DNA from: an uncultured Bacteroidales bacterium
Lineage (GTDB): Bacteria; Bacteroidota; Bacteroidia; Bacteroidales; FEN-979
NCBI GenBank assembly: GCA_903828645.1
Contig: CAIKNA010000118.1
Coordinates: 1-35,313, forward strand
Direction: 5' to 3'
Length of the DNA stretch: 35,313 nucleotides
The first letter of the stretch is position 1, and the number at the start of each line of letters is the position of its first letter. This document shows positions 1 to 8,715 of this stretch, piece by piece. Position numbers and translations under genes: made by a program. The notes beneath the pieces were generated by a model. It saw only the letters and a program-made list of their open reading frames with translations, was not told the origin of the DNA and searched no databases.

Positions 1-572
1 ACAGAATTGGTGTCAGTTATAATTGGACAGGTCAATATAACAATATCTTTATTCATAATAACATTTTTTCTGGCGGTTACTTTGATTTTCAAGGCGCCAA
101 CCTGAGCGCTGTTTTTGTGCGAAACAATGTTTTCATCAACCGGCCCAATGCTGCAATATTTAATTCTATTTCCAACATGGTCATTGAAAACAATGTTTTT
201 TACGGCGCCTATCCCACCGGAGGCAGCGGCTGTGCATTTACCAAAAACATCGGTTATTTGTGCCCTGAAATGCCGGGCGATGGAAATATCGGCAGCGGCA
301 ACCTGAATAATACCAACCCGCAGTTCGTCAATTTCCCGCTGTTGGGCGCCGGTTTCGACTGGTCTTACGATTTCCACCTGCAACCCGCCTCGCCCGGGAA
401 AAATGCCGGTACCGATGGCACAGACATCGGGATCTATGGAGGGATGATGCCCTTTAATGTAGGCGCCAATCCACACTTCCCGCAGATGATGACACTCACG
501 TTGCCCAACGGCAGTTCGGTACCAGCGGGTGGTACGCTCAACGTTCATTTCACGGCAAGGAAACAGAATTAA
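1..572 (+). CDS. Right-handed beta-helix repeat protein, C-terminal part (5' truncated)
   Basis: The frame is open from base 3 to the TAA at 570-572, so the start lies outside the window. The residues show spaced Asn-rich turns (NNIF, NNVF, ENNVFYG) about 20-25 residues apart, typical of parallel beta-helix (pectate-lyase-like or NosD-like) surface proteins. After the helix comes a segment with DGTDIGIYGG, often seen at the end of such proteins where cell-surface polysaccharide or adhesion folds close. No T9SS sorting domain is visible: the protein ends soon after a short beta-rich stretch. Only 10 nt separate it from the next gene, so the two are probably co-transcribed. The exact substrate or role cannot be inferred; it is probably exported. 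The fold call is moderately sure, the function unknown. Confidence 0.7.
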   Translation, partial: RIGVSYNWTGQYNNIFIHNNIFSGGYFDFQGANLSAVFVRNNVFINRPNAAIFNSISNMVIENNVFYGAYPTGGSGCAFTKNIGYLCPEMPGDGNIGSGNLNNTNPQFVNFPLLGAGFDWSYDFHLQPASPGKNAGTDGTDIGIYGGMMPFNVGANPHFPQMMTLTLPNGSSVPAGGTLNVHFTARKQN

Positions 573-582
573 GATTTTTCGT

Positions 583-3500
583 ATGAAAAATCGAATCCTT
601 CGGGTTTTGCTGCTGCTTCTGCTGGCAGCGGCCACCTCGCATGCACAGGTACTCACACAAGCTGAGTATTTTGTGGATGCCGACCCTGGTGTGGGACTTG
701 CCACACCATTAACGGTCTCACCCGGAGATACGGTTATAAAGGATTTCAGCTTTTCCATCAGCGGGATCTCCCCCGGATATCATTTTTTCAGTATCCGCAC
801 GAGGGATGCCGCCGGGCGATGGGGCATCGTGATGTCATCCAGGTTCTATATCCATGAAATACAGAACCAGCCGATGATCCATCCCAGGTACTTCCCGATC
901 ACAAAAGCTGAATATTTCTACGACACCGATCCCGGTAAGGGTATGGGAATCTCCCTGCCTGTTATCCGGGGCGATACCGTTGATGTTTACCGTTATCTCC
1001 GGATCATTGGACTGGACACGGGGTACCACTACCTCTATATCCGGGCTATGGCCGAAAACAATCTGTGGGGGCTGGCGCAACGAGCCAGAATCCATGTGGA
1101 TACCTCTATTTGCACCATGCCGGTGGCAAATTTCTCCTTCGATACCGTAACATTCGGTACACTCTGCCATTTTACCAATGTTTCCACCGATACCAGCGAT
1201 CGTGTTCAATACAAATGGGACATTCATAACGATGGCTCGATTGAGGACACAACGCGGAACCTCAACTACACCTTCACAGCGCCGGGATATTACCAAGTAA
1301 AACTGACCGTGGAAAACGACTCGTCCTGTACTTCGGGGATCATTAAAGATGTGATGACCGGGCCGAAACCCAATACCAATCTTCTCATTGCAGGCTCCAC
1401 AATCCTCTGCAAGGGCGATTCGGTCATCCTTACCTCCAACAACTATGAGGAGGGGTGCACGTTCGACTGGTCAACTGGCGACACTTCCCGGGCAATCAAG
1501 GTAAAGATTACAGGAGACTATTTTTGCTGGGCAACAAATTCCTACGGCATCTCCCTCCGGTCAGAAATAGTTCATGTTCAGGTGTATGATGTTCCTTTGG
1601 TAACGTTGACTTATCACAACACCACCGGAGGTTCTGCAAATGGCTCGGCATGGGTGGTGGTTAATGGCGGTACCGGTCAGTACATTTACCAGTGGTCGAA
1701 CGGAGCTACCACACCGATCCTCAATGGACTTTCCATCGGCACCTATACTGTAACTGTTTCCGATAGCCATTGTCCGGTGATCAAAGATTTCACTATCGTC
1801 AACGAACAGGTGACAGCCGGGAACATTTCCTTTGCCGAATATTACTTTGATACCGATCCGGGTCCGGGATATGGAATACCCATTATCATATGGGCTGCAG
1901 ATTCGATCGATTTCATGACCACAATATCTCCGGACTCACTTGTGCCGGGATTTCATATCGTATATATCAGAACCAGGGATACATACGGCAGATGGGGCCT
2001 TGACCGAGGCGCACGGTTTTACATCGGGCGGCAACCGGTCAATCCACAACCGGTCGTCCAGCCGCAGATTACCAGGGCGGAGTATTTCATCAATACCGAT
2101 CCCGGGGTGGGAAAAGGTGTGGATGTTCCGGTTATGGCTGGTGATGAGGTAATCAGTAATTTCGGGATGCCAGCCAGCGGACTGACTACTGGTTTCAATC
2201 ATCTGTTCGTTAGAACCCGTGATTCCATCGGGAAATGGAGTCTTTATGCAGGATTGCCATGGTATATTTACGATTCCCTGAAACCCGTCCTGCCGAAAAA
2301 GTACAAGTCGCTTGCCGGGGTTGAATATTTCTTTGATACTGACCCGGGCATCGGAAATTGCAACCTGGTAACATCGAACATTTACGACACCATCGATCTG
2401 AAACGGGACCTGCGAATATCGGGTCTGGCGCCTGGTTTGCACTATATCTACCTGCGTGGTTATGATGAGAAGGGGTTCACAGGATTGTGGCAGCGGGCCA
2501 GTTTCCAGGTGGATGAAGTTGCCTGTACCTGCCCTCTGGTCGATTTCTCTGCCGATACTGTACATCTGGTTGGCAATCCGACACACTTTGTCAACCACAG
2601 CACATCCCTGGCTCCCGATGCAACCTACGAATGGGATGTGAATGGCGATGGGATTATTGATTACACCACTGCCAGTGTGACGCATACCTATCAGCAATAT
2701 GGCCTATATAACGCGCGTCTCACGGTATACAACAATGGTTCATGCCATGCCTCGATGACCCGGCAGGTGGTCGTAAGCCCTATGGTTGATACAAGTCTCA
2801 CAATCGTTGGCACCTTGACCTTATGTGCCGGGAATTCGGTGCAGATCTCGGCGAAACCCGGATACTCGTATAACTGGAGTTCAGATCAAACGACGCAGTC
2901 GATCACTGTAACTCAATCGGGCGATTATTCCGTACGGCTCACGAACATTTACGGTGTCCAAGGCTTTTCACGCATAGTTCATGTTACCGTCAATCCACTT
3001 CCTGTGATAGATCTTGTTATGATCAACGCCTCCGGCGGAAATGCAAACGGTACCGGGATATGCAATGTTTCAGGAGGTACGGGTACCTATAGTTACCTGT
3101 GGTCTACCGGGAGTACCCTGCCGATTGTCAACAATCTCGCGGCCGGAAACTATTCGGTGACGGTGAGCGACGGAAGGTGTCCGGTAATCCGTAGTTTCTC
3201 GATCAGCAATGACCCGATATTTCCCGGGGATATTGTGCGTGCGGAGTATTTCTTCGACAGCGACCCAGGCGTGGGCAGCGGAAACCCAATGAATATCGCC
3301 GGTGGTGATACAGTTACCTTTGCTACTTTACTGCCAGCCGGATCTCTCACTCCCGGGTTTCATGATCTCAATGTACGTGTATGTGACACTTATGGGCGCT
3401 GGAGCCAGATCCGCAGTGAAAGGTTCTATATTTACACCCAAAATCCCCTTGCCAATGGAACTCAACCACCGCTTGTCAAGGGCGAGTATTACTTTGACAT

Positions 3501-6500
3501 GGATCCTGGTCCCGGGAATGGAATATCAGTCCCTGTTTACGTAGGCAATGAAGTTATTCAAGATTTCGCTGCAGTCACATCTGGTCTGCAGCCGGGATTT
3601 CATAATCTTTCTGTAAGGGCTATGGACAGTCTCGGCAAATGGAGTCTCACCGAAGCAGGTAAGGTGTATATATATACTGTGCCTGCAGTCCTTCAGCAAG
3701 TTGCCCAACCTAAGATCATTGCATCCGAATATTTCTATGATACCGATCCGGGCATCGGTAACGGCACCGATATTCCATTCAGCCCGACCGGAGATACAGT
3801 TGCAATGAACCGATATTTTCCGGTTAACGGTCTGGTTGATGGTTCTCATTGGGTTTACATACGCACGAAAGATGAAAACGGGAAATGGGGATTATGTAAC
3901 CGGATGGCGTTCAATGTACTTCATACGGTATGCACAACCCCCAACCCTGGGTTTACTATCGGAACAGCCTTGGCCGGATCGCCTGTGACATTCACAAACA
4001 CCTCAGAAAATCTGACAACGGGAACTACCTGGCAGTGGGACATCAACAACGATGGAATCATCGAATACACGACAAAGAATATTGCCCATACATTTCCGGT
4101 TCCGGGTAATTATGACGTCAGGCTCAAGGTCAATAACTCGGATACCTGCATGGCTTCTATCCTGAAGCAGGTATTCGTTGGGCCATTGCCACCCACTACG
4201 GTTACTGTTATCGGGAATACAACATTGTGTAATGGAGATTCCGTAAGCCTGACGGTTGCCGCAGGCTATATTTATCAATGGTGGCCAACAGGCCAAACGA
4301 CCCGTTCCATCTACGCGAGAACTTCCGGAAACTATTACTGTTGGCTCAGGACAACTACCGGCCTGGAGGTAAAATCACAGAGTGTGGTTGTAACCAGTCA
4401 TGAGGTTCCGTCGGTTACACTGCATGTAATTGATGCCAGTGGCGGGAACAGCAATGGCAGTGCGTGGGTCGAAGCGTCGGGAGGCAGTGGAAAATACACT
4501 TACCAATGGTCTTCAGGCTCAACAGCCATGTACGCAAACAACCTGATACCAGGCAGTTATACGGTACAGGTGAGTGACGGACTTTGCCCGGTAGTGAATA
4601 TTTTCTCCGTGGGAACTCATCCTGTTTTTCCAGGGAATATCATCGCTGCCGAGTACTTCTTCGATACCGATCCGGGAACCAGCCTGGGAATACCCCTGAA
4701 CGTTTCCGCGGCTGACACAGTTGAATATTTCACGGGATGCAATGTAACAGGTCTTTTCCCTGGATATCACAGGATTTTTATTAGGGTGATGGACACGCGG
4801 CATAGCTGGAGCATGTATCGGCAGGAGTCGTTTTACATTCATGATGTCCCAGTACCGTTGACCGTTGCAAACCAGCCGCCAATAACATCTTCTGAGTATT
4901 TTGTCGATCTTGACATCAACACGAAACCCGATCCAGGAATTGGGATGGGTAAACGTGTTGCTGTAACTCCAGGAGATAATGTTGATGTGTCTTTTGGTTA
5001 CATCGTGGATACCATGGTAGTCGGATTCCATCACCTTGCGGTCCGAGCTGAGGACCAGGATCGAAAATGGAGTCACATCATGTCTGCAAATTTTTATATC
5101 TATGATACAACATGGCGGGATGTTACAAAAATTCAGCCACCAATTGTGGCTGCAGAGTATTTCCTGGATATGGATCCCGGAGTCGGGAATGGCCTCCCCC
5201 TCAACATTACACCGGGTGATATTGTTTCCGTGAACGGGAGTATCCCGATGGGGGGAACACCGCTCGGAATACACTCTCTCTATGTACGTGTGAAAGATTC
5301 AGGAAAAAAATGGAGCTTGCATAAGAGCACAACCTTTGGTGTGTATGATTGTACTCAACCGACAGTTGATTTCGCTGTTGTTCAAACCTGCATCGATACC
5401 CCTGTCACTTTCATTGACAGCTCCACCAATGTCGACCCTGCCGCTACCTATGCCTGGGATTTCAACAACGACGGCGTAGTTGATGATGTGACTCATGGGA
5501 GTGTCTCACACCTGTATACCGTTCCGGGAATCTACCAGTGCAAGCTGAAGATTACCCACAATGTTGCCTGTTTCGACAGCACCATTAAAACGGTAGTGTT
5601 CCCATTCGTCCACCTGCAAAATGACACTACGATTTATACCGACCAGTCCATTGTACTTGATGCGGGTCCGGGATATAGCTATCTCTGGAATACAGGGGCT
5701 ACGACACAAACAATCACCGTGAATGGCGCTACGGCTGGTATCGGGCTGCACAATTATTCTGTGACTGTCACCAATGGATTGTCATGTGCTGCAACCGACA
5801 ATATCAATGTAACTGTAACGCTTCCCCCGCGCGACCTGGTGATAACCATGGCCTCCGTTTTCCATGATACTATTCCGGATTCCGGCGATTCGGCCGACAT
5901 GCACTGTGTGATCAAAAACACCGGTACTATTTCTGCCGTTGCCAGCGTTGTGCAATACTACTTATCCTCTGACACTGTCAAAACGGCAGAGGATCAGTAT
6001 CTTGGGTTCGGCATTGTAAACGCACTGGCACCCGGGGCCTCTGAAGCGGTTACGAGCAGGCAGTTCTTTCCGGCGGGAACTTCCGGACAGGTCTGGTACA
6101 TCCTTTTCGTGGCGGATGGCGCGGGGATTGTGGTGGAGAACAACGAAGGAAACAACCTCTACCCGGTTTCATTCCTCTATAGCGCAGAAAGCATTCCTGC
6201 CACGCTATCAGTGATTGACGAGTCAATTGTTTCCGGCCAGTCAAAGTGTTACAATGCCCTTGGCACGATCATGGTGGCAGGCGGTGGTTCTTTCTTCCAC
6301 GTTCAGCAGGGCGGCACCGCTACCTTTGTGGCCGGGCAGGTTATCAGGTTCCTGCCGGATGTCAAAGTCTTTCCCGGCGGTTACCTGCGTGGTTATATCA
6401 CGAATAACGGACAGTATTGCAGTTCCGCATACAACCCACTTGTGGCATCTGATACTTCGAGGATAAAAGGCAGCCTTGCTGGAATTGAAAACGACCGTGA

Positions 6501-6756
6501 GCCTCCCGGCAGAAAATTTTGCTACATTTATCCAAACCCGACCAATGGAGAATTCAACCTGGTCCTTTCTTCGGAAAACAGGGATTGGCCGGTGAATGTA
6601 CAGATCTACAACACTTATGGCATCCTGATCATGGAAACCACGCTCACCGAAGGCCGGTCGAATCTCTTTTCGCTCCGTGAACAAAAGCCCGGAATCTATT
6701 TCCTGCATGTCGGGCATGGCAGCAGTATGGAAGTTGAAAAGGTGATCAAGTATTGA
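583..6756 (+). CDS. Giant secreted repeat protein: EYFxDxDPG modules, PKD, SprB-like and CARDB domains, T9SS sorting domain
   Basis: This protein has 2057 residues. The ATG at 583 is chosen over an in-frame upstream start at 529 because it opens directly into a signal peptide (MKNRILRV, a Leu run, then SHAQ). Eleven modules of about 80 residues begin with EYF-x-D-x-DPG-x-G, at about residues 27, 109, 418, 499, 580, 887, 967, 1048, 1356, 1437 and 1524. Each group of modules is followed by a PKD-like domain (about 185, 655, 1125 and 1600; WD-x-N-x-DG and YTF-x-x-PG-x-Y motifs). The first three groups then carry an Ig-like segment and a SprB-like segment (GGSANGSAWV, YQWSNG, GTYTVTVSD). The C-terminal part has a CARDB-like domain (about 1750-1865) and a type IX sorting domain starting YPNPTNGEFN. 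It is probably secreted by T9SS and anchored at or released from the cell surface. A role in adhesion is inferred only from the domain types; no catalytic domain was seen. Confidence 0.9.
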   Translation: MKNRILRVLLLLLLAAATSHAQVLTQAEYFVDADPGVGLATPLTVSPGDTVIKDFSFSISGISPGYHFFSIRTRDAAGRWGIVMSSRFYIHEIQNQPMIHPRYFPITKAEYFYDTDPGKGMGISLPVIRGDTVDVYRYLRIIGLDTGYHYLYIRAMAENNLWGLAQRARIHVDTSICTMPVANFSFDTVTFGTLCHFTNVSTDTSDRVQYKWDIHNDGSIEDTTRNLNYTFTAPGYYQVKLTVENDSSCTSGIIKDVMTGPKPNTNLLIAGSTILCKGDSVILTSNNYEEGCTFDWSTGDTSRAIKVKITGDYFCWATNSYGISLRSEIVHVQVYDVPLVTLTYHNTTGGSANGSAWVVVNGGTGQYIYQWSNGATTPILNGLSIGTYTVTVSDSHCPVIKDFTIVNEQVTAGNISFAEYYFDTDPGPGYGIPIIIWAADSIDFMTTISPDSLVPGFHIVYIRTRDTYGRWGLDRGARFYIGRQPVNPQPVVQPQITRAEYFINTDPGVGKGVDVPVMAGDEVISNFGMPASGLTTGFNHLFVRTRDSIGKWSLYAGLPWYIYDSLKPVLPKKYKSLAGVEYFFDTDPGIGNCNLVTSNIYDTIDLKRDLRISGLAPGLHYIYLRGYDEKGFTGLWQRASFQVDEVACTCPLVDFSADTVHLVGNPTHFVNHSTSLAPDATYEWDVNGDGIIDYTTASVTHTYQQYGLYNARLTVYNNGSCHASMTRQVVVSPMVDTSLTIVGTLTLCAGNSVQISAKPGYSYNWSSDQTTQSITVTQSGDYSVRLTNIYGVQGFSRIVHVTVNPLPVIDLVMINASGGNANGTGICNVSGGTGTYSYLWSTGSTLPIVNNLAAGNYSVTVSDGRCPVIRSFSISNDPIFPGDIVRAEYFFDSDPGVGSGNPMNIAGGDTVTFATLLPAGSLTPGFHDLNVRVCDTYGRWSQIRSERFYIYTQNPLANGTQPPLVKGEYYFDMDPGPGNGISVPVYVGNEVIQDFAAVTSGLQPGFHNLSVRAMDSLGKWSLTEAGKVYIYTVPAVLQQVAQPKIIASEYFYDTDPGIGNGTDIPFSPTGDTVAMNRYFPVNGLVDGSHWVYIRTKDENGKWGLCNRMAFNVLHTVCTTPNPGFTIGTALAGSPVTFTNTSENLTTGTTWQWDINNDGIIEYTTKNIAHTFPVPGNYDVRLKVNNSDTCMASILKQVFVGPLPPTTVTVIGNTTLCNGDSVSLTVAAGYIYQWWPTGQTTRSIYARTSGNYYCWLRTTTGLEVKSQSVVVTSHEVPSVTLHVIDASGGNSNGSAWVEASGGSGKYTYQWSSGSTAMYANNLIPGSYTVQVSDGLCPVVNIFSVGTHPVFPGNIIAAEYFFDTDPGTSLGIPLNVSAADTVEYFTGCNVTGLFPGYHRIFIRVMDTRHSWSMYRQESFYIHDVPVPLTVANQPPITSSEYFVDLDINTKPDPGIGMGKRVAVTPGDNVDVSFGYIVDTMVVGFHHLAVRAEDQDRKWSHIMSANFYIYDTTWRDVTKIQPPIVAAEYFLDMDPGVGNGLPLNITPGDIVSVNGSIPMGGTPLGIHSLYVRVKDSGKKWSLHKSTTFGVYDCTQPTVDFAVVQTCIDTPVTFIDSSTNVDPAATYAWDFNNDGVVDDVTHGSVSHLYTVPGIYQCKLKITHNVACFDSTIKTVVFPFVHLQNDTTIYTDQSIVLDAGPGYSYLWNTGATTQTITVNGATAGIGLHNYSVTVTNGLSCAATDNINVTVTLPPRDLVITMASVFHDTIPDSGDSADMHCVIKNTGTISAVASVVQYYLSSDTVKTAEDQYLGFGIVNALAPGASEAVTSRQFFPAGTSGQVWYILFVADGAGIVVENNEGNNLYPVSFLYSAESIPATLSVIDESIVSGQSKCYNALGTIMVAGGGSFFHVQQGGTATFVAGQVIRFLPDVKVFPGGYLRGYITNNGQYCSSAYNPLVASDTSRIKGSLAGIENDREPPGRKFCYIYPNPTNGEFNLVLSSENRDWPVNVQIYNTYGILIMETTLTEGRSNLFSLREQKPGIYFLHVGHGSSMEVEKVIKY
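1834..6050 (+). repeat. 469-residue (1407-nt) coding super-repeat, three full copies plus a partial first copy
   Basis: The first EYF-DPG module of successive groups starts at 1834, 3241 and 4648, exactly 1407 nt apart each time. Within each group two more modules follow at about 81-residue spacing (87 in the last group), then a PKD-like and, in groups two and three, Ig-like and SprB-like segments. The partial copy at 661-1833 matches modules two and three of a group and lacks module one. The last copy diverges after its PKD domain and leads into the CARDB region. The copies are clearly diverged at DNA level, so this is an old duplication. Confidence 0.8.
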
Positions 6757-6776
6757 TGGTGCATCATCTGACTGAT

Positions 6777-6807
6777 AAAAGCAGGCTCTGAAAGGGGCCT
6801 GCTTTTT
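6777..6807. terminator. Bidirectional intrinsic terminator between convergent genes
   Basis: AAAA then GCAGGC (6781-6786), a 10-nt loop, GCCTGC (6797-6802) and TTTTT form a stem with A/T tracts on both sides. It sits between the stop of the giant repeat protein on plus and the stop of the ABC permease on minus, where it can serve both. Confidence 0.85.
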
Positions 6808-6812
6808 CCGGA

Positions 6813-7958
6813 TCAATGCCACCTGAAAATTTTCATCCCGGCAAGGAAAAAGATGACGCCGGTCAGGGCAAGAATGGTGATCGGCAGGGCTGTTTCAGCA
6901 AAACCGGCCCCTTCGATCATGATGCTGCGAATCCCGTCGGCCATCATGGTGAGCGGGAATTTCTGAATCACCGGTATGCTCCATCCGGGAAAGTTATGAT
7001 AGCTGAAAAATACTCCCGAAAGCACCATCATCGGCATGCTCAGGGCATTGATCAACCCGTTTCCGACCTCGGTTTTTGCTGTATGCGAAGAGATGAAAAT
7101 GGCAATTCCCGCAAAGGCGAAATTCCCGGCAATAAACAGAACCAATAAAGCGGCGACATTTCCCTGGATGGTGATGTTGAAGGCAAGCCAGGAGAAGAGA
7201 AAAAGCAACCCCGCCTCCACAAAATTCATCAGCACCCTCACGGTGATCAGGGCAACCAGGAAATTTGACCGCTTCATGGGGGTTGCCACCATGCGCCGCA
7301 ACAGTTTTTTTGACCGGCGCTCGATGATCGCGTAGCTCACGCCCCACATGCACGACATCATCACCCCCATGGCAATAAGCCCGGGAACCAGGAAGTCGAT
7401 GTACCGGGTTCCGCTTACCGTGAGGGGCTGTATCTCTGCATTGGTCTCTTTTACTGCCGGGCCATGTATATTCAGTAACTTCGACAATTTAAGGTAGGTC
7501 AGTTGTGCATCCGGGTTCATCGGGTCGAAATGATACCGGAGCAATCCGCTTTTCTCATCCAAAACAAGGTTCAGGTTACCGCGCTTAAGCAGCTCCATCG
7601 CCTCCTTCCATGCCAGTGAATGGAAGACGAAGGTGGTACTGCCAAGTTTATCATCAGGAACCGTGAACTTGCGGATAGCAAGCCCTTTTTCGTCTTTTTC
7701 AAAGGATGCCTTGTTGATCAGCAGGAATGACCCCAAAACGGATGGAGCAACCGATGGCTGGTTCGCCAAGGTGTTCTGCCCGACCACCGCGATGTTTGTG
7801 ACGACATCTTTTTTCTTGGTAAAGGCCACTCCCAGTCCAAGCGACATGAGGATCGGAAAGATAATGCCCCAGAAAAGCACACCCGGCTCCCGGATCAGCT
7901 CCTTTACATTGGCCAGGATCAGCTGGACCAGTTGGCTATTTGAAAGGCGTTCAATCAT
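6813..7958 (-). CDS. ABC-2 type transporter permease
   Basis: This 381-residue inner-membrane permease of the ABC-2 family has one N-terminal membrane helix (about residues 25-45, LFWGIIFPILMSLGLG). A large extracytoplasmic domain of about 150 residues follows, then a cluster of five hydrophobic segments in the C-terminal half, including LVPGLIAMGVMMSCMWG. This is the ABC2_membrane_3-like layout of drug, lipid or polysaccharide exporters. The start is set at MIERLSNS, which overlaps the end of the ATPase gene by 8 nt (ATGATTGA). An in-frame extension to 8051 would overlap it by about 100 nt and looks unlike a protein start. The substrate cannot be read from sequence. Confidence 0.88.
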   Translation of the reverse strand: MIERLSNSQLVQLILANVKELIREPGVLFWGIIFPILMSLGLGVAFTKKKDVVTNIAVVGQNTLANQPSVAPSVLGSFLLINKASFEKDEKGLAIRKFTVPDDKLGSTTFVFHSLAWKEAMELLKRGNLNLVLDEKSGLLRYHFDPMNPDAQLTYLKLSKLLNIHGPAVKETNAEIQPLTVSGTRYIDFLVPGLIAMGVMMSCMWGVSYAIIERRSKKLLRRMVATPMKRSNFLVALITVRVLMNFVEAGLLFLFSWLAFNITIQGNVAALLVLFIAGNFAFAGIAIFISSHTAKTEVGNGLINALSMPMMVLSGVFFSYHNFPGWSIPVIQKFPLTMMADGIRSIMIEGAGFAETALPITILALTGVIFFLAGMKIFRWH

Positions 7959-8715
7959 CGAGGTGGCGTCCGGTAAGTGAAATGAAAAGGTCGTCCAGGG
8001 TGATCTTGCGGGTTTCGACCGGTCTGACAGGTATGTCCCGGATATCACCAAGCAAACCCGAAATTGTTCCCTGCTTTAAAATTTTCCCCTGGTCGATGAT
8101 CACGATGTAATCGCAAAGCTGTTCAGCCTCCTCCATGTAGTGTGTCGTAAGGATGAGCGAGGTGTCTGATTGTTCCTTCAACTTGAGCAGGATGGCCCAT
8201 ATTTCGCGGCGGGCATTGGGATCGAGGCCGGTGGTAGGCTCATCCAGCATCAGTATTTTCGGATTGTTCAGCAACGCGATGCCTAGGGCAAGTCGTTGCC
8301 GCTGTCCGCCTGAAAGGTTGACGACCCATGCTTTGCGTTTTTCCTCCAGGGCGATGAGCCTGATGACCTCTTCACACCGCCCTTTCCCTATTTCAAAAAA
8401 ACTGGCAAAGAGGCGCAAGGTTTCCCAGACATTGAGTTTGTCGATAAAATGGGTCTCCTGGAGTGAAAGGCCGATGACGTTGCGCAGGTACTTTTCGTTT
8501 CCTTTCCAGGTTTTTCCCATGATAAATATGTCGCCGGAATCGGGCTGCTGGATGCCCTCGATCATCTCGACCAGGGTGGTTTTACCCGCCCCGTTCGGAC
8601 CCAGGATGGCCACAAACTGGCCCGGGCTGATGCTGAGATCAATCCCCCTGACTGCCTGAACCGTCTTGAATGATTTGTGTACATCCCTGACTTCTATAAC
8701 GGGCTGGCTTTTCAT
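7951..8715 (-). CDS. ABC transporter ATP-binding protein
   Basis: This 254-residue cytoplasmic ATPase energises the adjacent ABC-2 permease. It carries Walker A GPNGAGKTT (about residue 40), the Q-loop region (SLQETHF), the ABC signature LSGGQRQRLALG, Walker B ILMLDEPTTGLDP and the switch His in TTHYMEEAE. The best match is the CcmA/multidrug-type exporter ATPases. The start is the ATG at 8715, with GGAAGGAG just upstream as a strong ribosome site; a GTG at 8730 is less likely. Its ATG overlaps the TGA of the RelA-type gene (ATGA), so translation of the two is probably coupled, an unusual pairing. The substrate is unknown. Confidence 0.93.
   Translation of the reverse strand: MKSQPVIEVRDVHKSFKTVQAVRGIDLSISPGQFVAILGPNGAGKTTLVEMIEGIQQPDSGDIFIMGKTWKGNEKYLRNVIGLSLQETHFIDKLNVWETLRLFASFFEIGKGRCEEVIRLIALEEKRKAWVVNLSGGQRQRLALGIALLNNPKILMLDEPTTGLDPNARREIWAILLKLKEQSDTSLILTTHYMEEAEQLCDYIVIIDQGKILKQGTISGLLGDIRDIPVRPVETRKITLDDLFISLTGRHLDD

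Noticed and set aside
1936-2697. A 253-residue antisense frame within the giant repeat protein gene (also 4519-5274)
   Set aside because: These lie opposite homologous parts of the super-repeat and recur with it, which is what shadows of a repeated coding region do.
7959-8051. N-terminal extension of the ABC permease
   Set aside because: It would overlap the ATPase gene by about 100 nt, and the ATG at 7958 gives the usual permease N-terminus.
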